From contig NC_049980.1 in NCBI RefSeq assembly GCF_000003815.2, forward strand, positions 28,576,218 through 28,640,217: a stretch of 64,000 nucleotides of DNA, written 5' to 3'. This DNA is from Branchiostoma floridae. Lineage: Eukaryota; Chordata; Leptocardii; Amphioxiformes; Branchiostomatidae. The notes below the pieces were generated by a model. It searched no databases. It was not told where the DNA came from and worked only from the letters and a program-made list of their open reading frames with translations. Positions 36,701 through 47,224 of this stretch are shown piece by piece. Within the stretch, counting starts at the first letter, position 1. The number at the start of each line of letters is the position of its first letter. Both the position numbers and the translations under genes were made by a program.

Positions 36701-38648
36701 AAATGGGGATCTTGTGTCTGAGGAGGTCCCACATTACTCAGATGGCTATAATGATACAACAAGGTGCATCATAATATTACAATGTATATTACATATCTAT
36801 GAAATGACTGACAACTGTTGTTTTTCTTGACTTTGTCCAGTGTCTTAAGTGGTTCAGAGTGGAGGACCTACCAGCGCACAAGAAGGACACCACACCCAAA
36901 ACCAACCTCGGCCTGAGCCCCAACAACTTCTTCATGGTCATGCCATTCATCAAGTAAGGATACTACATCACAGGGTTTAAAACCCGCTTTTCAACAGATT
37001 TGGTCAATGTGACTGACGATTGGTAACGGAAGCTACCTGAAATGTCTGAGACTCTGACCATTTTCAAATCATCTTTCATATATATCACATACCCAGGTCT
37101 TTCTTGAGCAATTAAGAGTTCTTCATAAGGATTTTATACGAAAAAGTAAGTAAATAAGTTAAATAGATAAGTTATAATGAAAGCTGTTTTCCTCAATTTG
37201 AGTTGTATCCATCTCCTTTTTTCACCTTAGAACTTTGAGAAAGTGGATCACAACTAGAAAGAAAGCCGGTAGCTCACTGCCACCCTCCAAACACCTCACG
37301 GACACAGCGGTAGCCAAGACAGCGTCGTCAACAACCAACATGAATCGGAGTCAGAAAGGCAGAAAGCAGGACACAGCGCCCGATGGGACCCCGGAGAAAG
37401 ACGGTCTCGTCGCGCTGACAGACAGACATCGAGCGCAGCAGCAGCTGTACTTCGCACAGCAGAGCCAGAAGGAGTTTGAAGAATACCTGAATTTTAAGGT
37501 TAATGATCCCTCTATCATTCATCTTGATCGTAGAATTTACAGCTATCAGGTGGTTGTATTGTGTACCAATCATGTAGAGAAAGTCATTGTTGACCAGTTT
37601 AGGTCACTAAAGGGCTAATCTTCCACTGCTTGTGACAGACTTTTTGTAAGGGGGAAATGACTCTAGCTTTCTGTGTCAAGCACAATGAAAAGTGGACCAT
37701 GCTTTATAGTCCCATTCTAAGGATTGCAACCCTTTCCAGTAGCGTGCATGTCAGAACTTGAACTCCCCACCACCTGGTCACTTACTGGACTATGCATGCT
37801 ACTAAACAGCGTGAGGGCAAAGCGTGCATTTTTCACATGTTTAAAAAGACAGGCACATTTTATCCTATCTACAGGAGCCACCTACACGAGCCTCACGCAG
37901 GCACAAGCACAGTGAGGGAGATGGACAGACCCCTGACAGGAAGGGCAAAGGAAAGAAGAAGTCATCTGTGAGTTTGCATTTAATGTGTTGCATTTTTTTC
38001 AAACCCCCCAAAAATGTATCCGATGAAAAAACCCATGTGACTCTAAAAAGATACAAATATGCAGAGTATGTGATACTGGTCAGGTTGATAAACTTTGCCC
38101 TAATCAGCCAGCTTGCTGTCATCTTTTCAGTACATTTTGTACTCAGTTGGAGAGAGCTATTTAAGAAAAGTGAATGTTTGCAAGGTATGGTCTATTCATG
38201 TTCATGAGTGATGCATATGTTTATATGTCTTCCTTTCAATCACAAATACCAGATATCTATCTTTGATTTTCTTTCCAGGGCCAACATAATGGAAGGGCAG
38301 ATAGGAAAAGAATTGATGATCTCTTTGCAGGTAAAGTCCATTTTCCCCTTTCTATGACCTTGGCCTCTCCTAGTCAATAACACAGTCATTTCTTGTAATG
38401 TGGTCCCTGTTGATTTGGTCATTCGCTCTTCTCTCTTTTGAGCTCTTTTTTTGCCTTCTAACCTTGATGGTTGTGTTACAGATGCCATGACCACCTACAC
38501 TGCAACATCAAGTTCAGATAACAAGGACATCCCAAAGTTCTCCTCCCCTGCTTTCCTGAACTTCAAGTTTGACAGATCAGCCATCTTTGCCAGCTACAAT
38601 GTACATAATAGGCATGGCGGGTCCAGATCACGGCATGGCAAGGACTGA
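33795..38648 (+). CDS. DCP2: mRNA-decapping enzyme 2
   Basis: Ten coding exons (33795-33847, 34615-34766, 35115-35242, 35727-35825, 36273-36425, 36841-36953, 37231-37498, 37875-37967, 38279-38330, 38482-38648) encode 425 residues (human 420). DCP2 cuts m7GpppN caps to m7GDP and 5'-phosphate RNA in P-bodies. The regulatory domain is clear ([35 protein letters not shown]). The Nudix fold follows with [18 protein letters not shown] and the Nudix box 129-151, ending REVLEETSF. Catalytic glutamates E147/E148 are kept, but the usual Gly of the box is Ser150. Box B follows ([12 protein letters not shown]). The tail is basic and disordered, ending with the conserved [17 protein letters not shown] motif. 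Intron 2 is of AT-AC U12 type; all others are GT-AG. The first ATG (33795) matches the human start METKRV. Confidence 0.95.
34767..35114 (+). other. U12-type AT-AC intron in DCP2
   Basis: No GT donor exists after FSSI before an in-frame stop. The sequence at 34767 is ATATCCTTC, the U12 AT-AC 5' splice consensus. The 3' end is TTTTTGCAC|TC at 35114/35115, with a U12 branch-site core CTTAAC at 35097-35102, about 13 bases upstream. Removing it joins DFSSI-I-FKHCPF, the same length as human DFAKAVFSHCPF. Confidence 0.88.
36540..36745. repeat. foldback repeat in DCP2 intron 5
   Basis: AACACGAGACCCCCATTTAT...GTCCCTTCCGAA near 36571 and the reverse of TTAGAAGGGACATGAAATGG...GATCTTGTGTC near 36687 pair over about 35 bp. 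The motif TGTCCCTTCCGAAAGACGA is known to me from invertebrate short interspersed elements; a diverged SINE is possible. Confidence 0.4.
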
Positions 38649-38694
38649 TTTGCCAAGAGGACAGGACAGTGTGTGATTTTTGGGCAACCCCGTA

Positions 38695-38935
38695 AGGTAC
38701 ACTCTCACTGCACTTGCCTCAAGCTGGTGTCACTGCGGGGTTTGTTCACTGCATGATCACTGTTTTGTTATTTTCTGCGATTTTTTATGATTTAGATATT
38801 GCGTAATACACAAAAGTATGACTTAGAAGACAACAAAATACACAAAAAGTAAGAAAATTGGTTCTTCAATTCATTGAGTATCTTTCAAACCCTGCATTGA
38901 TGCAAGCTTGACGCAAGTGCAGTGAGAGTGCACCT
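38695..38935. mobile_element. 241-bp MITE, Harbinger-like, after DCP2
   Basis: The left end AGGTACACTCTCACTGCACT and the reversed right end AGGTGCACTCTCACTGCACT match over about 50 bp. The flanking trinucleotides are GTA and TTA, an imperfect TWA. The ends resemble those of the element at 2139 (AGGCCCCCTCTCACTTGACG), suggesting one superfamily. It lies 47 bp after the DCP2 stop, so probably in the 3' UTR. Confidence 0.7.
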
Positions 38936-41762
38936 TTAGGAGTAAAGCCTTTTTTTGATTCATATGATCTATATTGAACTGGTTTTCACACTAAATCATT
39001 TTGGTAAAAGAAGAAAAAAGGCAAGCTGTTTTTTTTTCTAGTTCGACTTCTGAAAGGAAATATTTTGTAAGAAACTTAATGTTCCTGGCAAATACATTTG
39101 AGCTGAGAATTAGGGAATCCTGGCTGTCCTGTAAGGCATGGTTTCAGAGATAGCCCAGGATGTTTTAATGTTTTAGAGACTAGCGAAGGAACTGATATTG
39201 TTTTAGATAAAATAAAAGGTCTGAGATTGTGTATTTCTACTAAAAGTAGTCAGCTGAAGGACAATGTGCAATTGACAAAGTCTAAGGAGACAGAAGGGTT
39301 GTGGTAAAGTAACTTTTCAGTCTGATTCCATCAGGAACTTCTATGTATGGACAAATGTCTCACCACTTATGTAGAGGAAGTGGCAGTGCGCTAAACAAAT
39401 GCAGTAAGACAATTTAAACATATTGCCAAACAAAAATATGCTATGGAGGGTAAATTGCAGATTGTATAGAAATTTGCACTTTTCCCTGACGTTATTAACA
39501 AAACTCTATCATTGCTATCATTTCTCCTGGTATTGTAGACATGTTCTTCTGCATTACTGACCTTGAAACTTTGGCAGTGGTTTTATTTTCTTTGTGACCT
39601 CCATTGTGAATTCAGGACACCACCAATGTAAGTTTCTAATGTATGACACCACACATCAGAATAGTTTCAACCGCAAAGTTAAAATGATGCAAAAACCTCG
39701 TTTTCCTCATACCACAAAATAGAAGTTAAGTAAATGAATTATCAAACATGTTCAAGGCAAGTATGAAGCCTAGAGGTGTTCTGACTGGCAGCTATAGTCT
39801 CTTTATGTGGGGATAAACCTCCACAAGACAGGGAACAACAGACAATAAACCAGATAGTGAGTGAGTCACTGAGTGGGCCAGCATTTATTTAAGGCCTGGT
39901 CGTGTACGTCATACAATCTTCCTGTGAGCACACACTTAGGGCATTCTGGGGGTAACTGTGTGTGTGTCCTGTGAAACCTAGCTGCTTTGGTATGGAAAAG
40001 GCTGTCTTAGATCCATGTTGGCAGTGGGTTCTGTTCTGTTGCAGCCTGTATCTATATAGCCGGTATAACCGCTCTTCGGCGTAACACACCAGCTTCGCAG
40101 GCATGCGGTGTGGCAGCAGCCTGCTTTAAAATCCAGTAACAAAATTGTATGGCTGCCTACAATGAATGTGGCCATGCCGTTAGCTGATAGTATGAAATAA
40201 GTTGGCTTTTTGGAAAGTTATCTGAAAGTAACATGCCCAGCTTGTTTTGCATACTGAAAGCCAGAATATTTAGTTTGGGCAGATGAAGAATAACATTTCT
40301 GTAATTAGATAACTTGGGGTCAATCTAAGAAGGCATCAATGAGAATTGTCTCTTTAGGTCTCTTAATGTTCTTCAAACCCCTACACTTATCAAGAAGAGT
40401 AGAGTTGACTTGTTGTACTTTGCTTACTTTGAAGTAACAATGCCGCAAGGCACCAAAAATGCATTACACCTCATCTCAAGCTTTGTGCTTCAAATTCAAC
40501 TGAAGGAGGTGAAGGCTTTTCTCTTGGATTAAGCTAATGCTCATGTGTTTTGTGTACAAAATGTACTTCTGTATCTATATAGCTGGTATAACCGCCTTTC
40601 GGCATAACACACCAGGTGCGTAGACAAGCGGCACGGCAGCAGCTGGTTATATTACACTGAATGACCCGTCACACCTAACTTTTACACTTCTAACGGTAAG
40701 CAATGCGCAAAGCTATCTAATGAGGATGCTTCTTCTGTATGTGGTGGTAACAAAGTACTCTGTTAGCTCTAGCAAAAAACAAAACTTGACAATGCCATAC
40801 TTTGACCGCTAAATATCTGAAAACAAGAGCTTCTGAAAAAAGCTAGTCTTTCGCTTACTTATATTGTGTACGTAAAAATGTTTGGCATACTTTGGTCAAG
40901 CGTGGGTGCCAAGTCTGCAACGTTGGCAGCTCTGGCACAGTTTGGTCAAGTGCTAGGTTATATAACTGTTTAGTAAGGTAGTCGTTCTCACAGAGTATAT
41001 TTTACTTGAACTACATATAATAACACAACTGCATGAATGATGTTAACTTTATTCGGATTGTTTCGCTGTTAAGAACGGCTCTGTTACAGTACAACAGGGT
41101 TTTATGAAAGTGCACTGTAGTAATCAAATTTATCAGTAGATGTGTCCTGAATTTCTGCAAGAACAAACAAAGTATTGTCACCATAAACAACATAAAATAT
41201 TAACACATGGCATATACAGTAATGGAAATATTTTTTTTAATGGCAAGATCATGTGAAAGGTAGATATTTTAAACTAAAACAGGTCCGTGATATGTTTAAT
41301 GGAACGTTTCGTTTCTTTTAGTAACGCAATTATGCTTTTACTTGACGGAGTCGTGACGTCACGCGTCAGACTCACTCCGTCGAGCTCGGTCAGAATCTTC
41401 CCTTTCGAAATTATAAATTAAATGTGGGTCATTCTATTTTCAACGCATCCGAGGGCTACTATTTTGCTGAAAGAAGTTTGTTACACGAAAATAGCCTGAA
41501 ATTTCTTAGAGTAAGAAATTTCCGAATACGCCCCCCTCCCACACCATGTCAGATGCGGCGCACGCATCTTACACAATTCTAGATTTTGTAGCGGTGATTT
41601 TCCATAAAACAAAGTAAATGACATGTCAAACTGTTCTCTGCAATGTCTGTTTTATTATAACCAAACAGCGAACATGTTAGTTTATAAATTGTATACAATC
41701 TTACGAAGAAATCCTCACCGTTCACATCCGTCTCTGCAAATTCCTGCTTATAAGCCATGCAG
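38936..41762. other. non-coding stretch with two interspersed repeats
   Basis: No gene supported. AATAAA near 39213 may end DCP2 transcripts. Copies of the repeat at 33014 occur at about 40051-40122 and 40574-40650. A perfect CRE-type TGACGTCA lies at about 41353. Confidence 0.5.
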
Positions 41763-42005
41763 AAACCAAGCAGCACATTCATGGTAGGCCGATACGTATG
41801 TCATAACGTTACATGCCGTCGAATCTGCAGGGTAGAATATCTCGCTAGCACGATATGGCATGGACCGCAAACCAAGCAGCACATTCATGGTAGGCCGATA
41901 CGTATGTCATAACGTTTAAATACCGTCGAATCTGCAGGGTAGAATATCTCGCTAGCACGGTATGGCATGGTCGACCCGGACGGACGGACGGACGGACGGA
42001 CGGAC
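41763..42005 (+). repeat. 106-bp tandem duplication followed by (CGGA)n
   Basis: AAACCAAGCAGCACATTCAT starts at 41763 and again at 41869, and the copies agree at nearly every base. The second runs into about seven CGGA units (41977-42005). A perfect 11-bp stem CTTTCGCCGCG/CGCGGCGAAAG with a 4-base loop follows at about 42030-42055. Confidence 0.85.
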
Positions 42006-43154
42006 AGAAATCTAATATCGGTCTGATTGCCTTTCGCCGCGGAAGCGCGGCGAAAGACAAAAATATCTGACACCTGGGGTGAACAGTTTTTACACAGCTT
42101 ATGTGAATAGCCTAGCTAGGTTGTATGATCTGTTAAGGTTGTTTTTTCACAAGTCTTTTTACCTGTATTTACTGTCTTGTGGCCACATTTGTTTAACACA
42201 AGACAGCCTGTGAATAGTTTTATGTCATAGTAGTGCTTTATTGTCATCTCATTCATTGAACATGTACACTGCAGCACCATATGTAAGTGAAATATGCACA
42301 TAGTTAACACCCAGGATCAAAGTTGTTCTGTAATTTCCCAAACAAATTTTTGACTTTTCAAGCAAGATTAAGAATAATTACGGTAAGGATTGCTTAGAAA
42401 CTGAGAAATTTGGTTAAGTTCAATTTTTGTGTCGAAAATTACAGGTCAACTCTGATCTAGGGTGACTTTTATTAACACGGATGAACTTTCAAGTGCTAGT
42501 TATTACATGTTAGACTTTGTCGTGATGGGAAGATGCCATAGCTGTGTAAAATTAAGATATACAGTGACTTGTGTTTTTGATGTTGTGTTTTGTATTTGCA
42601 TTCACTTTTGGATATTCTTGACTTCATGACAGTCATTTTACAGTTGATTAAACTTTAGCATGTTACTGTAGGATCCGGCTTGGTGATTTCGACCCGTTCA
42701 CGTTCATAAAAAAACAAGCGGATTAAACGTGCAATCCGATTAAATTTCAAGGATCCGGATCGTTTCTTTATGTGAACGCTCGAATCGGCTTGGATTTTCA
42801 CCGATCCGGCTCGTTTTCAATCCATCCGCATGAGGTAGTTTGAGGCTTTTTGTGCGTCTTTCTATTGGTCCGCGTTTTGCGTCGGCTCCTCAAGCGGGCC
42901 TTCGCCACAAAGACAGTGCCGGACCATTTAATAGTAGGAGCATCTTCTTGGTAATATCAAGGAGGTTCAACCTCCTTCGTAATATTACCTCTTTGTTTTA
43001 GACGTCATGATATAGTCTGTGGAAATATATAATCGTTGCAAGTGTTTTCGATAAAGCATGTCTATCGATTCTTTTTTAAATCTGCTTTCTCCCCAGTTCT
43101 GTACTCAATGCTCCCCATACTCTAGCAAGCGCTGGAAAAATGCTAAAAATGTGC
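42006..43154. other. non-coding stretch before the first gap
   Basis: No gene supported. There is a palindrome around 42950-42990 (GGTAATATCAAGGAGGTT / AACCTCCTTCGTAATATTAC). Repeated GATCCGG(A/C)T words lie at 42670-42830 and may be another inverted-repeat element. Confidence 0.45.
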
Positions 43155-43254
43155 NNNNNNNNNNNNNNNNNNNNNNNNNNNNNNNNNNNNNNNNNNNNNN
43201 NNNNNNNNNNNNNNNNNNNNNNNNNNNNNNNNNNNNNNNNNNNNNNNNNNNNNN
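43155..43254. other. assembly gap (100 N)
   Basis: A round-number run of N, so the true length is probably unknown. Confidence 1.
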
Positions 43255-43397
43255 TTTAGTATATATAGTATAGATAGTAATCATTTCCTGGCCCCGACCG
43301 TCACGGCAGATTAGTTTATATCCCCCGCGGCGAGCAGGGCCTCTCGTGAGAAGTGGTAACAGCTCGATAAACATGGTAATAAGGGTGGGAGGTCACA

Positions 43398-43533
43398 ATG
43401 GCGGACACGACGTTTGCGCTTGCTAGTCCGCTTTAGCCAAGGAGCTTTTATCTGATAAAAGCTCCTTGCTTTAGCCAAGAATTTCACACGAAACTGCATC
43501 ATCCGGTGGTGGAAAGGACTAAAACACGACCAG
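43398..43533 (+). promoter_or_regulatory. possible non-coding first exon of the PGAP4-like gene
   Basis: ATGGCGGACACGACG (YY1-like) begins a G/C-richer stretch ending in a strong donor, GACCAG|GTAAGT at 43533/43534. The coding exon's acceptor is at 44498. It contains the palindrome at 43439-43467. Confidence 0.35.
43439..43467. repeat. 29-bp palindrome flanked by direct repeats
   Basis: AAGGAGCTTTTATC-T-GATAAAAGCTCCTT has perfect 14-bp arms. GCTTTAGCCAAG occurs on both sides (about 43430 and 43469), as if a hairpin had been inserted or a slipped copy made. A similar, diverged hairpin is at 30361. Confidence 0.75.
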
Positions 43534-44500
43534 GTAAGTAAGGACACTGTAGGGAATACTCTTTCAATTCATAACCTTTGAAATACACCTGCTTTGTTCG
43601 AATGGGAGCACTTCCGCTATGTATACGTAGCTAGTGCAGTGGTGTTGTATAAACGTTAATATTATTTTTCTGCATCACTTAAACTCACAGTAAATCACTC
43701 CGAATCTGAACCCATGCCTCACACGTGTAGGGTGCGACACCTCCCCATCTCGTTACGATTTACCTGCTTTGAATGACAAGAGACTATAACATTCAGTGTC
43801 GTTACTCTCTACCAGACTGACTACGCTGGATATCATAGGGAGAATAATTTCCCATGGGAGTTTTGCTACCAGAGGAGTTGGTCGGCCGGAGGAGAAACAT
43901 GAACCTACAAGCGTGGATTGACTGCCCTGCCAATTTCCCCTTTTACCGAGTAACCCCGTACCCCAGTAGGAAGGCCTGGTGGAGGCTACACGTAGTTAAT
44001 AGTGTGCGCCCATGTGTTACAACACTGGTTTTCGTCATGCCCCAATGCGCCTTAAGAGGCCAGCCCGTAACTGTAGATAAAAACACGGCAAGATGAACAA
44101 TACGAGGGAAAGGATACGATGTTATTGTTATCTTGTTACATTGCTGTTAAATGCCCATGCCTCAACGGTTAACGCTGACACATGCTCTGTATCATCTATT
44201 CCCATGACGCGTAGTGAGCTATTTTATTTTGTTTGTTAATCGTAGCCGGCCCGCTTTGTTAATTCAGCGCTAGACTCTGAGAGTAAGTTGACGGTTAATT
44301 CCTGAAGCGCCTTCAGTATCCATCGAAATTGACAACCATGAATCCAAAAGAGAAAAATATCGGCATTCCCATTTACTGTATGTACCTTGTCACATGTATG
44401 TTTCCAGTATCTCTATCACACGTATATCATATTTCCCAAGACCTTATACTTGCAATTAGCCTTTGAACATGAACATGATAATTTTCTTTGTATTACAGAA
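43534..44500 (+). other. probable 5' intron of the PGAP4-like gene
   Basis: No coding signal. Ends in TTTGTATTACAG directly before AAATGAACTTC. Confidence 0.35.
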
Positions 44501-45805
44501 ATGAACTTCTTGCGGTTCTGTTGTTGCCGTTCTGCGATCATCAAGAGACAGATCTGTCACGTCATCGTCCTGTACATACTTGTTTTCTGCCTGATCCTGC
44601 CGCCTATTTGCTACCGACTCCCGTTCTCCGTGTACTACAGTCAGAAACTGTACCTGTGGAACTTGAGCCCCAGCGTCTACGCCAGGCAGGTGAACGACGA
44701 GCGCATCGCAAAGGCCGTGGAGTTCTTCGTGTCTGAGTCAGTCTCGGCGCGTCTTCAAGACGAAAGTCTACTTCACATTGGCAACTTAAGCAGCGGCAGC
44801 AACACCACCAATGTCAGGACTACCGTTGCCTTCGTTACCACGAGAAGGACACGTTCTCTTCACCCCACTGAGGAGTATTCTCCTCGGTATCTTCTACAGA
44901 CGGTTGCTGCGGTAGTCCGGGAAAATCAGCCCAGTACTCGGATACTCATCTGTAACATGGACCCCGAACCCTCCGCGCACACCGACGCTGTCTACCTGTC
45001 GGAATTCTTCTCTATGGTGTCAAGATACGGTGATGACGAAGTCAGCGTACCACATGGCAAACATGAGAAGGAAAAACAGGATTATGTTTACTGTCTGAAG
45101 AAGAGTTTGCAGACGAATCCACGATACGTGCTCATGTTGCAAGACGACGCCTTAGTTGTACCAGGTTCTCTTCAAGTCTTGGATTACGTCGTAAGAACTA
45201 AAGTTGAAAGGACCCGTCACGGTTGGGATTTCACCCCAAACAACGACACAAGGAAATTGTTAAAACTTCACACGCCGGAGTATATCCAAAGAGATTTCCA
45301 CACCGTCAAGCCAAAACGTATCGCCGCCAACTTGGCTGAGTTGCTCGGCTACGGGTTGTTCGGTGGACTCTGCTACGACTATTACATATCATTCTTGTTG
45401 AGAAAGGGNNNNNNNNNNNNNNNNNNNNNNNNNNNNNNNNNNNNNNNNNNNNNNNNNNNNNNNNNNNNNNNNNNNNNNNNNNNNNNNNNNNNNNNNNNNN
45501 NNNNNNNNAGACCGCACTTGTTGGAGCTTAGGAGGGTATCAAAATACTTGTCTGTCATGCTTGATGCCAACGATTGTTGCCTGCCGGCGACCCTATTGCC
45601 AACTGCTGCGGCGCGAGAGTTGGTGTCGTTCCTGGAGGGTGAGACATGTGGTCCCGGGTACCCGCTAGACACAGCCGTGGACGACTTCGTCAGCAGTAAG
45701 GGGTACCGGCAGTTTGCCGTGGAACCTAACCTTTTCAGACATATAGGAATGTACTCAACCCTACATGGAGGTGAAAACACATATCTTAAGCATTTCGTAA
45801 AGTAA
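44501..45805 (+). CDS. PGAP4: post-GPI attachment factor 4-like (GPI GalNAc-transferase)
   Basis: A single coding exon starting MNFLRFCCCRSAIIKRQICH. I use the ATG at 44501, two bases after the acceptor TATTACAG. Residues about 19-40 (HVIVLYILVFCLILPPICY) are a signal anchor. The luminal part has VAFVTTRRTRS, YLLQTVAAVVRENQPSTRIL, and YVLMLQDDALVVPG, where a glycosyltransferase DxD-type motif is expected. GLFGGLCYDYYISFLLRK begins the hydrophobic hairpin that PGAP4/TMEM246 inserts in its GT-A fold. The gap at 45409-45508 removes part of it. The end (VDDFVSSKGYRQFAVEPNLF then RHIGMYSTL) is conserved. PGAP4 adds GalNAc to the first mannose of GPI anchors in the Golgi. The frame is the same on both sides of the gap if it is 100 bases, but the true size is unknown. 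Confidence 0.85.
   Translation: MNFLRFCCCRSAIIKRQICHVIVLYILVFCLILPPICYRLPFSVYYSQKLYLWNLSPSVYARQVNDERIAKAVEFFVSESVSARLQDESLLHIGNLSSGSNTTNVRTTVAFVTTRRTRSLHPTEEYSPRYLLQTVAAVVRENQPSTRILICNMDPEPSAHTDAVYLSEFFSMVSRYGDDEVSVPHGKHEKEKQDYVYCLKKSLQTNPRYVLMLQDDALVVPGSLQVLDYVVRTKVERTRHGWDFTPNNDTRKLLKLHTPEYIQRDFHTVKPKRIAANLAELLGYGLFGGLCYDYYISFLLRKXXXXXXXXXXXXXXXXXXXXXXXXXXXXXXXXXXRPHLLELRRVSKYLSVMLDANDCCLPATLLPTAAARELVSFLEGETCGPGYPLDTAVDDFVSSKGYRQFAVEPNLFRHIGMYSTLHGGENTYLKHFVK
45409..45508. other. assembly gap (100 N) inside the PGAP4-like gene
   Basis: Interrupts the coding exon after RK in the hydrophobic region. Length is probably a placeholder. Confidence 1.
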
Positions 45806-47224
45806 GCTTTTAACAAGTATGATAATCATTATGAGCTTTTAATGTTGCTGTGAAAAGCCAAAATTTTAGTACATTTGTACAATACATGTGCTTAATCATG
45901 AAATGTTGCAATGTCCAAAGTGGCTACTAGTATTCAAACTTCAGGGATTTTATAAGGGACTTCTTACAATTTGTACCTACTTAAGTACCTACCTACTCCC
46001 TTGACCAAGTCATTTAGGGGGACAATTTGTACACTCCAGGCCAAATCAAGCTCTTACATTTATACCGTTACATGATGACCATTTAGATATTTACATCCAA
46101 GCTTACATGCTTACCTTACATTTACATCCAAAGTAAAATGACAAAGCATTTCCCTTTTCAAGTGTACATATTTCTGTATTCCATACATGTATATGTATGT
46201 ACATGTACATTTGTACTATGTAAACCTGTCATGTGGATAAAATGTAGGAATATGCAAATATATTCAAAATACAGATTTACCTCTGTATCAATGTGTTTTA
46301 CCTTGTATCTTAGCTGTACATGTACATATATGATACCCACGTCATCTTTAATGGGTGGTCAAAGGAATAATTGAGGACAAAAGCTCAAGAAGATACAACA
46401 AGATTTTAAAACATGTGCCAGGAATGTCCATTTTTATAATATCACTTTTTGTACTTGACATGATGGAAACTACTCACCTCTTTTATGCAATCATGAATGT
46501 GTCAAAGTATCGGGCTGAACTCATATGTATATATAGTATATTGGAAAGAATTTCGCCAAATGCCACTGTGATATGTTCCAGCTAGTGATTGAAGTGCATA
46601 ATGAAATTAGAATATGCAATATCTTTATTCCCTTCCTTTGCCTTTGCTCAAGTTAATTTTATGATTGTATCATTATGGATGTATGTTTCATTCAAAACTT
46701 TTACTCGTATACAAAGTTTATCAATATGTACACAAGTTGAATTTTATTGGTGCTTTTGTGTTTTATATTTAAAAAGATGCTTGTGATATATGCATGTAGT
46801 TCTGTTTTATGATACACATGCTCATAAGGACTCCTTTTTGATGTAACACAACACTGTTGTAACCAACATTATGTGTGTGCATTGGGCAGGGGTGCTGGAA
46901 CATACTCATTATGTACCTATTTATATAGTGTTGCCATATATGTGAGTGGCCACAAGATAGTATGGGCATACATCAATTTGTATGTCTAATTCATTAGCAT
47001 ATACAAGAACAATTAGGTTCTGCTTAAGCGCAAGAAATTGTTTATATGCAGACAATCACCTATGGCAGCCAACTAAGAAAGTTGTAGGTGATTTTTACAC
47101 TTAGACTTACTGTATTGTACTGTGTGGATGAGACCATGGCAATATTAATACTAGGCTTTTGCAATGCGAATGTGGCTTTTTGCAATACAAATGTGGCTTT
47201 TTTTGGCAATAAAAATATGTTGCA
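45806..47224. other. 3' flank of PGAP4-like gene, convergent with NMRK
   Basis: AT-rich with many ACATGTAC words (46190-46330). An AATAAA at about 47208 overlaps the far end of the minus-strand kinase gene; if used, the two 3' ends overlap. Confidence 0.4.

Noticed and set aside
41845-42073. Minus-strand frames with SVRPSVRPS repeats
   Set aside because: They translate the (CGGA)n repeat and the 106-bp tandem duplication.
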